Origin: Pantoea eucalypti
GTDB lineage: Bacteria; Pseudomonadota; Gammaproteobacteria; Enterobacterales; Enterobacteriaceae
DNA: 64,000 nucleotides
NCBI RefSeq assembly: GCF_009646115.1
Contig: NZ_CP045722.1
Coordinates: 62,001 to 126,000, forward strand
Reading direction: 5' to 3'
Part shown: in pieces, positions 18,644-27,644 of the stretch
Layout of the letters: each line of letters starts with the position of its first letter
Numbering within the stretch: the first letter of the stretch is position 1
Notes under the pieces: generated by a model
Database searches by the model: none
What the model saw: only the letters and a program-made list of their open reading frames with translations
What the model was told of the DNA's origin: nothing
Program-made: the position numbers and the translations under genes

Positions 18644-19114
18644 TTAAGGCAGGCTCACAGGCTCTGGCATTGCTGAGGAGTGGTGAGTTGAAATCTTCCA
18701 GCCCTGACCATCCCAGACATAAGTAAACGTATAACGTGCTGTGACGTGCGTATGGTCCTTGAAGGTGAAAGTATAAACGCCGGTATCAATAGCCTTATTA
18801 CAACCCATTCTGATGGTGCGCGAATCGATTTTGCCGCTTGGACCTTTTTTCAGGAAGTCTTTGAAATAATCAATACGTTCCTGATCGGTTAATCGTACTT
18901 TATTTGAAATGGTTGGCAGTAAAACGGCATCGCTGACATATAACTCAGAGACTTTTGTCGCGTCGCCGGTTGCCAGAGAATCGTTCCATTTATCAAACAG
19001 GCTGGCGACATCCTGTTCAGACACTTTTATACAGGTAACCGGTTGCTGTGCTAACGTAATCGCTGGTGCAGTGATAAAGCCCAGCAGGCACAGTGCGAGT
19101 ATACTTTTTTTCAT
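18644..19114 (-). CDS. Exported SgcJ/EcaC (SnoaL-like, DUF4440-type) protein
   Basis: A 156-residue protein with a Sec signal peptide (MKKSILALCLLGFITAPAIT, cut near LAQ). The remainder is a cone-shaped NTF2/SnoaL-like fold as in the CaMKII-association/SgcJ-EcaC family: FDKWNDSLATGDATKVSELY, ALLP-like DAVLLPT, FKDFLKKGPSG and a final YTFTYVWDGQGWKISTHHSS, a hallmark of the family. It probably acts in the periplasm. Function is unknown; members have been linked loosely to stress or small-molecule binding. It is transcribed alone, convergent with the sulfur cluster. Confidence 0.82.
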   Translation of the reverse strand: MKKSILALCLLGFITAPAITLAQQPVTCIKVSEQDVASLFDKWNDSLATGDATKVSELYVSDAVLLPTISNKVRLTDQERIDYFKDFLKKGPSGKIDSRTIRMGCNKAIDTGVYTFTFKDHTHVTARYTFTYVWDGQGWKISTHHSSAMPEPVSLP

Positions 19115-19549
19115 TATTTTGACACCTCATTTTTTTCCAGCGTAATCGCTGTACCACGCCATTGGCTGGAGTCACCGCCTGTGCTAAGTGAGGTAATAAA
19201 GAAATATCCAAGTCCATGTGAAAAACGCATAATTATTTTGCACATTAGCGCGACAATAGAATAATTAAATAAATTCAATCAAGAGCGTAATTGTAATCTG
19301 TTTTCATCCTTAATTTTATCAACTATTTTTTTATGATGGCTCATAGGGTTATTAATTAAATATTCAGTATTACAGAATGTTTATTAGCGTTAATGACTTA
19401 CAGTCATCAATTTTTCGCCGCATAGCTGATGCACCTACAAATGCTTCAGTGAGTATGAGATTTACTGCTCTATGAGGCGATGCAGATCTCCTCGTCCCAT
19501 GATCCCACCCTCGGCAGGGCTAACAATACGTTGAACGGTATCAGACATT

Positions 19550-19583
19550 CTTACTTCGTATAATTATTCTTATACGAAGTTAT
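19550..19583. other. lox-like recombination site
   Basis: Left arm CTTACTTCGTATA (19550-19562), asymmetric 8-bp spacer ATTATTCT (19563-19570), right arm TATACGAAGTTAT (19571-19583). The right arm equals the P1 loxP arm exactly; the left matches it at 11 of 13 positions. It lies 155 bases before the Cre-like gene, so it is probably that enzyme's target. Confidence 0.85.
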
Positions 19584-19640
19584 GACAGGCTGATGCTGCC
19601 GGGTTATGATGGAAACTATAACAATGCCACACCGATAGAT

Positions 19641-19707
19641 GACAACGCTACGTGAATTCTGGCAGGTAATCCCCCTGCTAACTTCTCAGAATTCACGTAG
19701 CGTTGTC
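19641..19707. repeat. Perfect 21-bp inverted repeat upstream of the Cre-like gene
   Basis: Arms 19641-19661 (begins GACAACGCTACG) and 19687-19707 (ends CGTAGCGTTGTC) are exact reverse complements with 25 bases between them; the spacer contains a smaller GCAGG/CCTGC pair. It ends 31 bases before the recombinase start, so in RNA it would form a long hairpin in the leader. Its function is unknown. Confidence 0.85.
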
Positions 19708-19738
19708 TGGACATGTTTTGGTTGATAAGTGAGCAAAA

Positions 19739-20776
19739 ATGAATGAGTTAGAGCCTGTCACCTATTTGAGTGTGGATCCGAACAGCGACATCACAGAACG
19801 CCTCAGGCAATTCGTCCAGGATAAAGAGGCTTTCTCACCTAACACCTGGCGGCAGCTGATTAGCGTCATGCGGATCTGTAATCGCTGGTCGGAAGATAAC
19901 CAGCGCAGCTTCCTGCCGATGAGCGCTGATGACCTGCGCGACTATCTCTCGTTTCTTGCTCAAAGTGGTCGGGCTTCTTCAACGATTACTTCACACGCGG
20001 CCCTGATCTCGATGTTACACCGTAACGCCGGATTGCCGGTGCCGAATGTATCTCCTTTGGTTTTTCGTACCATAAAGAAGATAAATCGCGTGGCCGTGAT
20101 GAACGGTGAACGTGCTGGCCAGGCTGTTCCCTTCAGGCTTACTGACCTGCTGGTACTGGATGGAAAATGGTCAGGATCTGAAAACCTTCAGTTAGTGCGC
20201 GATTTGGCCTTTTTACACGTAGCCTATGCCACGCTACTCCGTATCAGTGAACTGTCGCGATTAAGGGTGCGTGATGTGATGCACGCCGTTGATGGCCGTA
20301 TCATTCTGGATGTTGCCTGGACAAAAACGATTGTTCAGACCGGTGGATTAATCAAGGCGCTCGGCACCCGCTCAACCCAACGTCTGGAACAGTGGATAGA
20401 AGCCTCCGGACTCTCTAATCAGCCCGATGCTTATCTGTTTACCGCAGTTCATCGATCTGGCCGCGTACTGGTTGCCGAAAAGCCAATGAGTACCCGGGCT
20501 CTGGAACAGATCTTTAACCGTGCATGGCGCAGCGCTGGGAACGTTGGCGCGGTGAAAGCTAACAAAAATCGCTACAGTGGCTGGAGTGGCCACAGTGCCA
20601 GGGTGGGTGCCGCTCAGGATATGGCGGATAATGGTTATCCGATTGCCCGTATTATGCAGGAAGGCACATGGAAAAAACCGGAAACCCTGATGCGGTATAT
20701 CCGTCATGTGGATGCACATAAAGGCGCAATGGTAGAGTTTATGGACCAGTATGCTGACACTGACTTATCTGACTGA
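19739..20776 (+). CDS. Cre-like tyrosine recombinase
   Basis: A 345-residue site-specific recombinase closely patterned on phage P1 Cre. Shared stretches include AFSPNTW, DDLRDYLSFL, NAGLP, GERAGQAV, LAFLHVAYATLLRISELSRLRV, STRALEQIF and SGHSARVGAAQDMA. Catalytic residues can all be placed: R168, K196 (in WTKT), H285, R288, W311 and nucleophile Y320. N-terminal core-binding helices occupy 20-120. A matching lox-like site lies upstream. Panto of Pantoea, which acts on pox, is the obvious characterised relative. Likely roles are resolution of replicon multimers or past phage/plasmid integration. No partner phage or partition genes are visible in the window. Confidence 0.93.
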   Translation: MNELEPVTYLSVDPNSDITERLRQFVQDKEAFSPNTWRQLISVMRICNRWSEDNQRSFLPMSADDLRDYLSFLAQSGRASSTITSHAALISMLHRNAGLPVPNVSPLVFRTIKKINRVAVMNGERAGQAVPFRLTDLLVLDGKWSGSENLQLVRDLAFLHVAYATLLRISELSRLRVRDVMHAVDGRIILDVAWTKTIVQTGGLIKALGTRSTQRLEQWIEASGLSNQPDAYLFTAVHRSGRVLVAEKPMSTRALEQIFNRAWRSAGNVGAVKANKNRYSGWSGHSARVGAAQDMADNGYPIARIMQEGTWKKPETLMRYIRHVDAHKGAMVEFMDQYADTDLSD

Positions 20777-21210
20777 TAGCTTCTAAAAAGGCCATCTGAA
20801 GCTATATTCAGGCTAAAGTTATCCACAGAAAAAGTGGACAGCCTGTGTGTAAGCCTGTACTGAATAGGTCGTTATCTGGCCTTTGTTCCCATTATCTCGC
20901 TGATTTAAAGCATTTATTCACCAGGTATGCTGTTTTAGGCTCATCTGTTCTGGAAAAATATTTCGCTTCAGAAGCCAGGATCAGGGATGCTGCCAGCATC
21001 ACACCCTTCTATAACATCAGCTTCCCACACTGGAAAATCATGTCTCCTGACAGGGGTTGTTAATAGGTCTTCTCAGGCGGTTTACATCACTCCAGATAAC
21101 TTTAATTCAGCTTACATCTGTCTGAACAATATCATCAACGTCACTTATCCGCTGTGGCGCTGAAAAGCCCGTCACCCAGCGGATAAAGTAATTGAATCTG
21201 TTGTTTCTTT
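20777..21210. other. Intergenic region, no gene seen
   Basis: Between the Cre-like gene and feoB. One DnaA-box-like TTATCCACA occurs at 20819-20827. A stem TTATCCGCTG/CAGCGGATAA (21145-21186, long loop) lies near the feoB end. A 72-residue open frame at 20845-21063 has no ribosome binding site and was not accepted. Confidence 0.45.
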
Positions 21211-23538
21211 TTATTGTGCGTAGCCTTTCTGTTTATCGCAGCTGCCGTGGCAGCCGTGACAACGTCCCTTTCCCTCCTGCATCATGCCTGGTATTGCCTG
21301 CACCCGGCTTCCTGCTTTTCGCAGTGCAAACAGAATGACCATGTTAAGCAACAGTATGCCAATCAGGCAGGTTGCGCTAAATGCAGGATGCTCGGTAAAC
21401 GTGACGGTCTGATAAAACAGCGTGGCCGTGGTGTAAGCAATATTCAGTCCCCAGAAGAATGAGAACATCATCCACTTTCTGCCGGCTTCGCGCGCAATAG
21501 CGCCCATGACTGAAACACAGGGCACATAGAGCAGGACAAAGATTAAGTAACTGTATGCGGCGAAGCCACTGCCAAATTTGGCTGACATGATGCCCATAGA
21601 GCCGGATGCCATCTCACCATCACCTTTGCTGGCATCGATGGGATGAGCCAGTGCATCAATTCTCAATGCAGCTGTTAACCCCGCCCAGGTCTGTGTCAGC
21701 GCATCGGTCAGCTCAGCTTTAAGGTTAAAAGTCTGCGGATCAAACGCGTTGTTCTGGAGCGCTTCAGTGGTGTAAAGGCTGTTGAGTGTGCCGACCACGA
21801 CCTCTTTAGCCATAATGCCACTCACCAGTCCAACGGTCGCCTGCCAGTTATCCTGAGTGATACCAATCGGCAACAACGCAGGTGTAATCGCTTTACTGGA
21901 TGCCGCCAGTGCAGAATGGTTAATGTCTTCGACCAGCTGGCCATTAAATGCAAAGCTGCTCAGTACGCCAACCAGCATGCTCACCAAAATGATGACCTGT
22001 CCGGCCCGGACGACAAACATTTTCAGCCGCTGCCAGGTCTGCAACAGCAGACTTTTCAGATGAGGCCGGTGATAGACCGGCATTTCCATGATAAACGGGG
22101 ATGCTTCCCCGCTCAGCAGGGTGTGCCTGAGTACCAACCCGGTGATGATCGCAACAACAATGCCCAGCAAATAGAGTGAGAAAACCAGGCTGGAGCTATG
22201 CGCGTCAAAAAATGCTGCAGCGAAAACCGCAAAAATCGCCAGCCGCGCCCCGCACGACATAAAAGGTGCAATCAGGACCGTAAGCAAGCGCTCACGCGGT
22301 GTGTCGAGTGTCCGGGTGCCCATGACTGACGGTACATTACAGCCAAAGCCGACGATTAGCGGCACAAAGGATTTACCCGGCAGGCCCAGCGACTGCATAA
22401 GCCGATCTATCACAAAAGCAGCGCGCGCCATGTAGCCTGAATCCTCCAGAAAAGAAAGGAACAGGAACATCAGGCCAATCTGAGGAATGATCGGCAGCAC
22501 GGTATTTATGCCGGATCCGATGCCCTGGGCCAGAAAAACGGTCAGCCAGTCCGGGAAGTGGCCGACATAGCCCAGCCATTGCATGCCATGAATAAATATG
22601 GCCACAGAACCACTGTCGAAAAGTGGCTGCAGTGCGGCACCGATATTAATTGAGAGCACAAACATCACATACATCACTGCCAGGAATATCGGAATGCCCA
22701 GCCAGCGATTCAGCACGATACTATCAATCTGACGGGTCCGACCGGCAGGTAATACCTGATGAATATTACTCACGGCTGCGCAAAGTGCGTTGATGGCACG
22801 ATAACGGTAATCGGCAATCTGTACGCCGGTGTCGTTGCCCGCCTGCTTCATCATCTCAGGCAAATGCGGGAGCAGCTCCGGGCAAAGCTTCTGGCTGTTA
22901 ATATCACCCTCCAGCAGCTGCAATGCCAGCCAGTAACGTTTTTGAGGCGCTATCGTTTCGGGCATTTGCAGACACAGCTGCTCAATTGCTGAGTTAATCG
23001 CGGCCGGGTAACGCACCCGTTCCGGAGCGCAGTAAACATGAGCCTGATCGATCAGGATTTTGAGCTGGGCAATACCATCGCCCCGGGTTGAGGTCACGGA
23101 AACAACCGGACAGCCAAGACGTGCAGATAACGCCTGAATATCAGTAGTGATGTTCTGACTGGCGGCAACGTCCTGCATGTTAAGGGCGATAATGCAGGGC
23201 ACGCCAAGCTCCAGTAGCTGCAGGGTCAGGAACAGATTACTTTCCAGACTGGATGCATCGACCACGTTAATCACCATATCGGCGTGATCCTGATAGAGAT
23301 ACTGGCAGGCGATGCTCTCATCAATGGCTCTTTCAGCAGACAGCGTCGTCAGCGAACGAGTTCCGGGCAGGTCGATGAGCCTGACATCTGACTGTGCAGT
23401 AAAAAATTGCCCTTCTTTACGCTCAACTGTCACACCCGCCCAGTTACCGACCTGCTGCCGGGCTCCGGTAAGCTGATTAAATAGCGTGGTTTTGCCGGTG
23501 TTAGGATTTCCAATCAGCCCGATGGTGATCTTTTTCAT
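21211..23538 (-). CDS. feoB: Ferrous iron transporter FeoB
   Basis: A 775-residue GTP-gated Fe(II) transporter of the inner membrane, close to the E. coli length. N-terminal G domain: GNPNTGKTTLFN (G1, residues 10-21), VGNWAGVTVE (G2), DLPGT (G3), LNMQD (G4). A guanine-dissociation helical segment follows. From about 280 come the membrane helices with two Gate motifs (CNVPSVMGTR near 400 and the later PCVSVMG). The C-terminus is cysteine-rich (CHGCHGSC). ATG overlaps the feoA stop by one base (TGATG). No feoC was seen downstream. Confidence 0.97.
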   Translation of the reverse strand: MKKITIGLIGNPNTGKTTLFNQLTGARQQVGNWAGVTVERKEGQFFTAQSDVRLIDLPGTRSLTTLSAERAIDESIACQYLYQDHADMVINVVDASSLESNLFLTLQLLELGVPCIIALNMQDVAASQNITTDIQALSARLGCPVVSVTSTRGDGIAQLKILIDQAHVYCAPERVRYPAAINSAIEQLCLQMPETIAPQKRYWLALQLLEGDINSQKLCPELLPHLPEMMKQAGNDTGVQIADYRYRAINALCAAVSNIHQVLPAGRTRQIDSIVLNRWLGIPIFLAVMYVMFVLSINIGAALQPLFDSGSVAIFIHGMQWLGYVGHFPDWLTVFLAQGIGSGINTVLPIIPQIGLMFLFLSFLEDSGYMARAAFVIDRLMQSLGLPGKSFVPLIVGFGCNVPSVMGTRTLDTPRERLLTVLIAPFMSCGARLAIFAVFAAAFFDAHSSSLVFSLYLLGIVVAIITGLVLRHTLLSGEASPFIMEMPVYHRPHLKSLLLQTWQRLKMFVVRAGQVIILVSMLVGVLSSFAFNGQLVEDINHSALAASSKAITPALLPIGITQDNWQATVGLVSGIMAKEVVVGTLNSLYTTEALQNNAFDPQTFNLKAELTDALTQTWAGLTAALRIDALAHPIDASKGDGEMASGSMGIMSAKFGSGFAAYSYLIFVLLYVPCVSVMGAIAREAGRKWMMFSFFWGLNIAYTTATLFYQTVTFTEHPAFSATCLIGILLLNMVILFALRKAGSRVQAIPGMMQEGKGRCHGCHGSCDKQKGYAQ

Positions 23539-23762
23539 CAGACGATTTCCTCCAGGATCATAGAGGACAGGTCCCGCTGTCGAACTGCCAGACTGATACG
23601 GCGCGTGCGAATTTGCACAGGGTCCCCCATTGGCGCCACGCGAACCGTCTCAAAAACGGCGCCGGGAAGCATGCCCATCGTCAGTAATTTCTGACGCCAG
23701 GCGAAATTTACAGACGGCTTATAGCCAAGAATTCGATAGGTACTGCCCATGTTAATTGCCAT
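23538..23762 (-). CDS. feoA: Ferrous iron transport protein FeoA
   Basis: Small SH3-like cytoplasmic partner of FeoB, 74 residues from ATG at 23762: RQKLLTMGMLPG, VRVAPMGDPVQIRTRRISLAVRQRDLSSM matches E. coli FeoA closely. The open frame extends upstream to 23861, with other ATGs at 23795 and 23750. The start used here gives the length nearest to E. coli FeoA (75). It is translationally coupled to feoB. A weak Fur-like palindrome lies upstream. Confidence 0.93.
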   Translation of the reverse strand: MAINMGSTYRILGYKPSVNFAWRQKLLTMGMLPGAVFETVRVAPMGDPVQIRTRRISLAVRQRDLSSMILEEIV

Positions 23763-24085
23763 AACACGCTCTGCCTCAAGGTAAGAAGCACTCATTTTAT
23801 AAATGATAAGCGTTTCGCTTTTTGATCTGGAATGAGCAATCGAGAGAAAACATGTCGTCAATGCGTATGTGGAAGAAAACGTATCCTTTCACAGGAGCCT
23901 GGTGACGGGTGAGATGGCCTGATACGTGTAAATAGAGACATCATGGCTTGTTGCCACTGAGTCAGACCTGCATCATAAGCGGTGACAATGTCAGGCAACT
24001 ACAGAGGCTATTCGGCCATAATGAATGGCACAAAATCTTACGGTAACCTTGGGGTAGAGAGCAGCCCTGGATCAATAAGGATTAT
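23763..24085. other. Divergent regulatory region between feoAB and the cupin gene
   Basis: About 320 bases, no gene. It must hold both promoters. An FNR site often found at feo was looked for; only a half site TTGAT (about 23821) is present. Confidence 0.4.
23793..23810. promoter_or_regulatory. Candidate Fur-type site before feoA
   Basis: CATTT, TAT, AAATG inverted repeat running into ATAAG. It has only partial resemblance to the Fur consensus, but feoAB operons are usually Fur-controlled. It would overlap the longer FeoA reading frame, which argues for the shorter start. Confidence 0.3.
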
Positions 24086-24562
24086 ATGAAACAAATTACG
24101 TTGAGTGACCTCCAGAAACAAAGCGAACAGGCTGCACACTCTCCTCGCTTGCGAGCTAATCGTAATCTACATCCCGAATTAAGCGATCCGGTTCAACGTC
24201 TGGCCATCGCTATGGAGCCGGGCACTTATGTGCGCCCACACCGCCATCCGCATACTTTTGAATTGCTGATGCCTCTTCGAGGACGCTTCCTGGTATTAAA
24301 TTTTGATGACAATGGTTATGTGACCCAGCGGGTGATGCTGGGTGAAGAGTGCAAGGTGCTCGAAACGGATGCCGGCATCTGGCATGCGGTACTCTCCATG
24401 GATAAAGGCGGGGTTATTTTTGAGGTAAAGCATGGCGGTTACCAGCCAGTTACTGAACAGGATCTTGCCCCATGGGCACCCGCCGAGAATGAGCCTGGCA
24501 CCATGGAACTGATGGCATGGTACGAACAGGCGCAGGTGGGTGATGGTAGTTTCACTCGATAA
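24086..24562 (+). CDS. WbuC-family cupin metalloprotein
   Basis: A 158-residue single-domain cupin. The metal motif RPHRHPHTFELL (two or three histidines plus glutamate) and the second cupin motif near GIWHAVLSMDKGGVIFEVKHGGY fit the WbuC family, often found near O-antigen genes. There are no such genes here, so it stands alone. AAGGA lies just before the ATG. Its function is unknown beyond likely metal binding in a beta-barrel. Confidence 0.85.
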   Translation: MKQITLSDLQKQSEQAAHSPRLRANRNLHPELSDPVQRLAIAMEPGTYVRPHRHPHTFELLMPLRGRFLVLNFDDNGYVTQRVMLGEECKVLETDAGIWHAVLSMDKGGVIFEVKHGGYQPVTEQDLAPWAPAENEPGTMELMAWYEQAQVGDGSFTR

Positions 24563-26110
24563 TTTTTAGCTTATTTACAGCGGGCGGTATGGTGGCCGAT
24601 GCCGTCCTTCAGGTGACATCTGGCAATTTTCAGGGTTGCCTGCACTCATCTCTAAATCCAGAGATTGGCTTTTACGAACCCTTGAGATGTAAAAAACGGG
24701 TATCCGAACACAGTAACTAAGTAGGCTTAATCAGGTTCCGGTAGTAGCTTAGCATTTGAAACAGACCATTCGGATGATGCAGTAAATTGAGCATTAAGCC
24801 ATCTATCAGGTCAGGCAGCGCCATTTCAGACGTCTCCACTGCACTATTGAGGTCAGAGAGGCAATAAACGTCATCAGCCTTACATTCGAAATAAGGCTGA
24901 GGAATTTGTCTTTTAACCACCTTTGAGCTTTATTGAAAAGTTATTTTTATAATTCATCCTCTATAACCGTAGTTTAAATGGCGGATACACCAGCGGTTCA
25001 CGGTATTGATTTATGGGGAGTGCGCATTACGGATGTGTAACCACTACAATATTCCCGGACACTCTGTTAAAAATGACGCTTCTCCAGCTTCACTGGACTT
25101 CGTAAAAGAATCTTACCGATTATAAAACTGTGGTTTTTGTCGATTCAGATGATATCGTTTCTGAGTAGTGAAAAAACACACTGATCTTCCCTCTTTTATT
25201 TGCTGCAAGGGCATTTACGGTTGATTATCATGGCATGTAGCAAGTCTTAATCCTCCCATTGATAAAACGGCAGAGCCAAAACCGAAACATGCCCTTTGAG
25301 GCTACGGCCTATGCGTTTAAGGGCTGATTATACCGCCGTTGAAGTTAGCTGGAACGTATTTATAGTTTGCTGATATGAGCCTTACGCAAGTTTTAATGTT
25401 GTAGCTGTTAAGGATTAGAGGACAGTTACGGGATCGCTGCTAAAAGTTAATACATTCATCAATTTAAAGGGAAAAATCAGAACCCAATAATAGCACTTAA
25501 ACAGGATCTTGCAGAAAATTAGTTACATCATACATAAGTCTATCACGTCTATGTACGCCCCTTCGGGGCGCGGGGGCGGCTAGTCAAAAGGCACTCGGAA
25601 TTCCAGAATAACTTTGTTTTTAGTACGTCAATAAACACACAAAATCAGCAGGCCTTCTCGTGTTATTGAAACTAATTTAACAGGGTGTTGTAACTAACCT
25701 GTCGCGTTATTGCTCTTTTATCACTTAATATAAATTATACTTTCCATTTTCCTGTGGAACGGCTAACACTTATTCCCTTCACATCCCGATTTTTTATCAT
25801 CTGAGAAAAGCGGTTATAAATTTAAGTTCAGCTTATTTAAATAGTGCGTCGTTCATTTTATAATCAGAGGCACATTCAGGATTTTCTTTATCTGAATTGA
25901 AAGTTTCATTTATCGCAAATACATGTTTGATTTTCTGTTGCAGCTTTTTAACAAAACATGCTTAATCATCATACACCCCAACACATTACAATTGATCTGC
26001 ATCAGTCTTTTGGCAGATAATTTTCCGAAGGCTGGAATTGTTATCGTGTCGTTTAACAATTTTAGCTAATAATGCCACATCTTCTTAAAAACTAATGACA
26101 GGACAGTGAA
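24563..26110. other. Long gene-poor region
   Basis: About 1.5 kb with no confident gene except a doubtful 67-codon frame (24717-24920). It is AT-rich, with a strong small hairpin CGCCCC/GGGGCG at 25556-25570 lacking a T-run. Promoter elements of the lipoprotein gene at 26111 must lie near the right end. Confidence 0.5.
24717..24920 (-). CDS. Doubtful small hypothetical protein
   Basis: A 67-residue frame beginning at a GTG, acidic-neutral composition (IPQPYFECKADD, LPDLIDGLMLNLLHHPNG). AAAGG touches the start codon, too close for a normal binding site. It resembles no family I know. It is recorded because its composition looks protein-like and the surrounding 1.5 kb has nothing else. Confidence 0.3.
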   Translation of the reverse strand: MVKRQIPQPYFECKADDVYCLSDLNSAVETSEMALPDLIDGLMLNLLHHPNGLFQMLSYYRNLIKPT

Positions 26111-26347
26111 ATGACATCTTTCAATTCTGGCAAAAAATTCGTCTGCGCTATTGTGATGACGGCTGCAGTAATATCCATGACCGCCTGCTCAAGCAATTAT
26201 GTCATCTCTACCAATGACGGGCACATGATCACGACTCATGGTAAACCCGCCAAAGATAAACAAACTGGCATGATCTCGTATAAAGATGCAGACGGAAATA
26301 TGCATCAGTTGCAGCAGCACGACGTTAAAGAAATTGTACAAAAATAA
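26111..26347 (+). CDS. YgdI/YgdR-family lipoprotein
   Basis: A 78-residue lipoprotein. A signal peptide ends in a lipobox with cysteine (ISMTAC), followed by SSNYVISTNDGHMITTHGKP, the YgdI/YgdR signature with a small beta-barrel (SH3-like) domain. AGGA precedes the ATG. Paralogues are common in enterobacteria, and the role is unknown. It is 61 bases upstream of the YfaZ-like gene, with which it may share a transcript. Confidence 0.88.
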   Translation: MTSFNSGKKFVCAIVMTAAVISMTACSSNYVISTNDGHMITTHGKPAKDKQTGMISYKDADGNMHQLQQHDVKEIVQK

Positions 26348-26408
26348 ATCAATTCAGCCAGCAATCGTAATCATTAATTTTAAAATTTAAAAGCAGTGGA
26401 ACTGAACA

Positions 26409-26951
26409 ATGAAACTTTCTGTAATCAGCATGGGTATGCTGCTGTGCGTCTCTTCGTCTGCAATGGCCATTGGCTTGAATGTGGAGCAAGGTAAAAATAC
26501 CACTGCGCTGGACGCAGAAATTGGCCGCTCATCCAGCGGAATTTATCTGGATAGCCAGTGGATCAAAAATACGGCGGATGGTGTTCAGATTGGTCAGGCG
26601 GGTACCGGTTATAATCTTGAACTTGGTCCGGTAATGCTGACAGCTGGCGCCAAAGCCGCTTATCTTGGTGGCAAGAAAGGGGATAACGGCGTCGCATTTC
26701 CTGTCGGTGGCGGTGTGAAAATCAATCTGCCCGCTGATTTTGCGATTTATGGTGAGGGATATTCTGCTCCGGAACAACTGACTAACAGCGTTAAGAATTT
26801 TGTGGAAGCGAACGCCGGCATAAGCTGGTCACCGCTGGGGCCGCTGGTCTTGAAAGCCGGCTACCGTTATGCAGGTGTTGATGGCAAAGATGGACGCCCG
26901 GGCCATACCCTGATCGATGGGCCTTACATTGGTGGCGGCCTGACATTTTAA
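26409..26951 (+). CDS. YfaZ-family outer membrane protein
   Basis: A 180-residue protein with a signal peptide cut after SSAMA, then alternating beta segments ending in an aromatic (GGGLTF) typical of outer-membrane barrels. GLNVEQGKNTTALDAEIG and AYLGGKKGDNGVAFPVGGG match the YfaZ precursor family. Function is unknown. GTGGA lies before the start. Confidence 0.8.
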   Translation: MKLSVISMGMLLCVSSSAMAIGLNVEQGKNTTALDAEIGRSSSGIYLDSQWIKNTADGVQIGQAGTGYNLELGPVMLTAGAKAAYLGGKKGDNGVAFPVGGGVKINLPADFAIYGEGYSAPEQLTNSVKNFVEANAGISWSPLGPLVLKAGYRYAGVDGKDGRPGHTLIDGPYIGGGLTF

Positions 26952-27059
26952 TATCAGATAACGCTCCTCTTCTATAGGGTGAGGAAACCAGCCAGCTTGA
27001 CTGATCGGTTTCTTTACCCATTTTTCGTTATGACTCTGACGGAAAGCAGTGAGAAACAG

Positions 27060-27365
27060 ATGATGAAACCACTCATGTTGATGTTATTTACCCTTTGTCT
27101 GACAGGATGTGTCCAGTATAAATGGGTCAAGCCTGACGCATCTGAGCAGCAGGAGTTCGTGGCAGAAACAGCCTGTAAAGCTCAGGCACTCAGGGATTTA
27201 CCGCCAGACAATGTCGTTAGCGGTAAATACACCTCAAAAGACAAGAAACACAAGACAACTGATACGAATTACTCAACCAGCGATGCTAATGAAAGTCAGC
27301 GAGACATATTGGTGAAAGACTGTATGTTCAAACAAGGCTGGCAACAGATTGAGATTCAGCACTAA
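27060..27365 (+). CDS. Small predicted lipoprotein
   Basis: A 101-residue protein. MMKPLMLMLFTLCLTGC gives a clear lipobox LTGC, so it is probably anchored in the envelope. The mature part is hydrophilic (KWVKPDASEQQEFVAETACKA, DCMFKQGWQ) with two further cysteines and a Thr/Ser/Lys-rich linker. Start set at ATG 27060 (27063 equally possible); the longer frame from 26979 would bury the signal peptide. The pattern EQQEF...DCMxxxGW occurs in other enterobacterial outer-membrane lipoproteins of unknown role. Confidence 0.75.
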   Translation: MMKPLMLMLFTLCLTGCVQYKWVKPDASEQQEFVAETACKAQALRDLPPDNVVSGKYTSKDKKHKTTDTNYSTSDANESQRDILVKDCMFKQGWQQIEIQH

Positions 27366-27422
27366 CGACATTGAACTGTCAGAGGCCAGGTAAAATCCTG
27401 GCCAGCACTGACCCGACAGGTT

Positions 27423-27611
27423 TTATCGATTGTGGCCGGAATTTATTCGGGCATCATCCTGCTGCTGCTGTGCAGTACGCTGCCGACGGCACCGTTCCGA
27501 GCAATACAGAACCTCTTCCCAGCACCTTTCCCATTTTTTTCGCCATGACATCGGTTTGTTACACGTTTTGCAGTAGCGCACCGGTAGTGACTTTTTATTG
27601 CCTTTGAACAC
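27423..27611 (-). CDS. DUF2256 zinc-ribbon-like small protein
   Basis: A 62-residue protein. GTG at 27611 has GGAGG six bases upstream, which decides the start. A frame extending to 27644 exists but lacks a site. Two CxxC pairs ([16 protein letters not shown] and YCSERCRR) give the DUF2256 signature, likely a zinc-binding fold. In other genomes it often sits beside photolyase or cryptochrome genes; none is here. Role unknown. Confidence 0.85.
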   Translation of the reverse strand: MFKGNKKSLPVRYCKTCNKPMSWRKKWERCWEEVLYCSERCRRQRTAQQQQDDARINSGHNR

Positions 27612-27644
27612 GTCAATCCTCCAGAAAACCCAGGACACTGACAA

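Larger units (their letters stand above)
19115..19738. other. Intergenic region carrying recombination-site-like elements
   Basis: No gene seen in 620 bases. It holds a 34-bp lox-like site (19550-19583) and a 21-bp perfect inverted repeat (19641-19707), both listed separately. The stretch 19240-19400 is AT-rich. Confidence 0.6.

Noticed and set aside
20819..20827. DnaA box TTATCCACA after the recombinase gene
   Set aside because: A single box with no AT-rich unwinding region, repeats or replication gene nearby.
20845..21063. 72-codon frame after the Cre-like gene
   Set aside because: No Shine-Dalgarno and no protein-like pattern.
23821..23842. FNR site before feoA
   Set aside because: Only the first half TTGAT is present; the second half does not match.
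25556..25570. Hairpin CGCCCC/GGGGCG as terminator
   Set aside because: No T-run follows and no gene precedes it.
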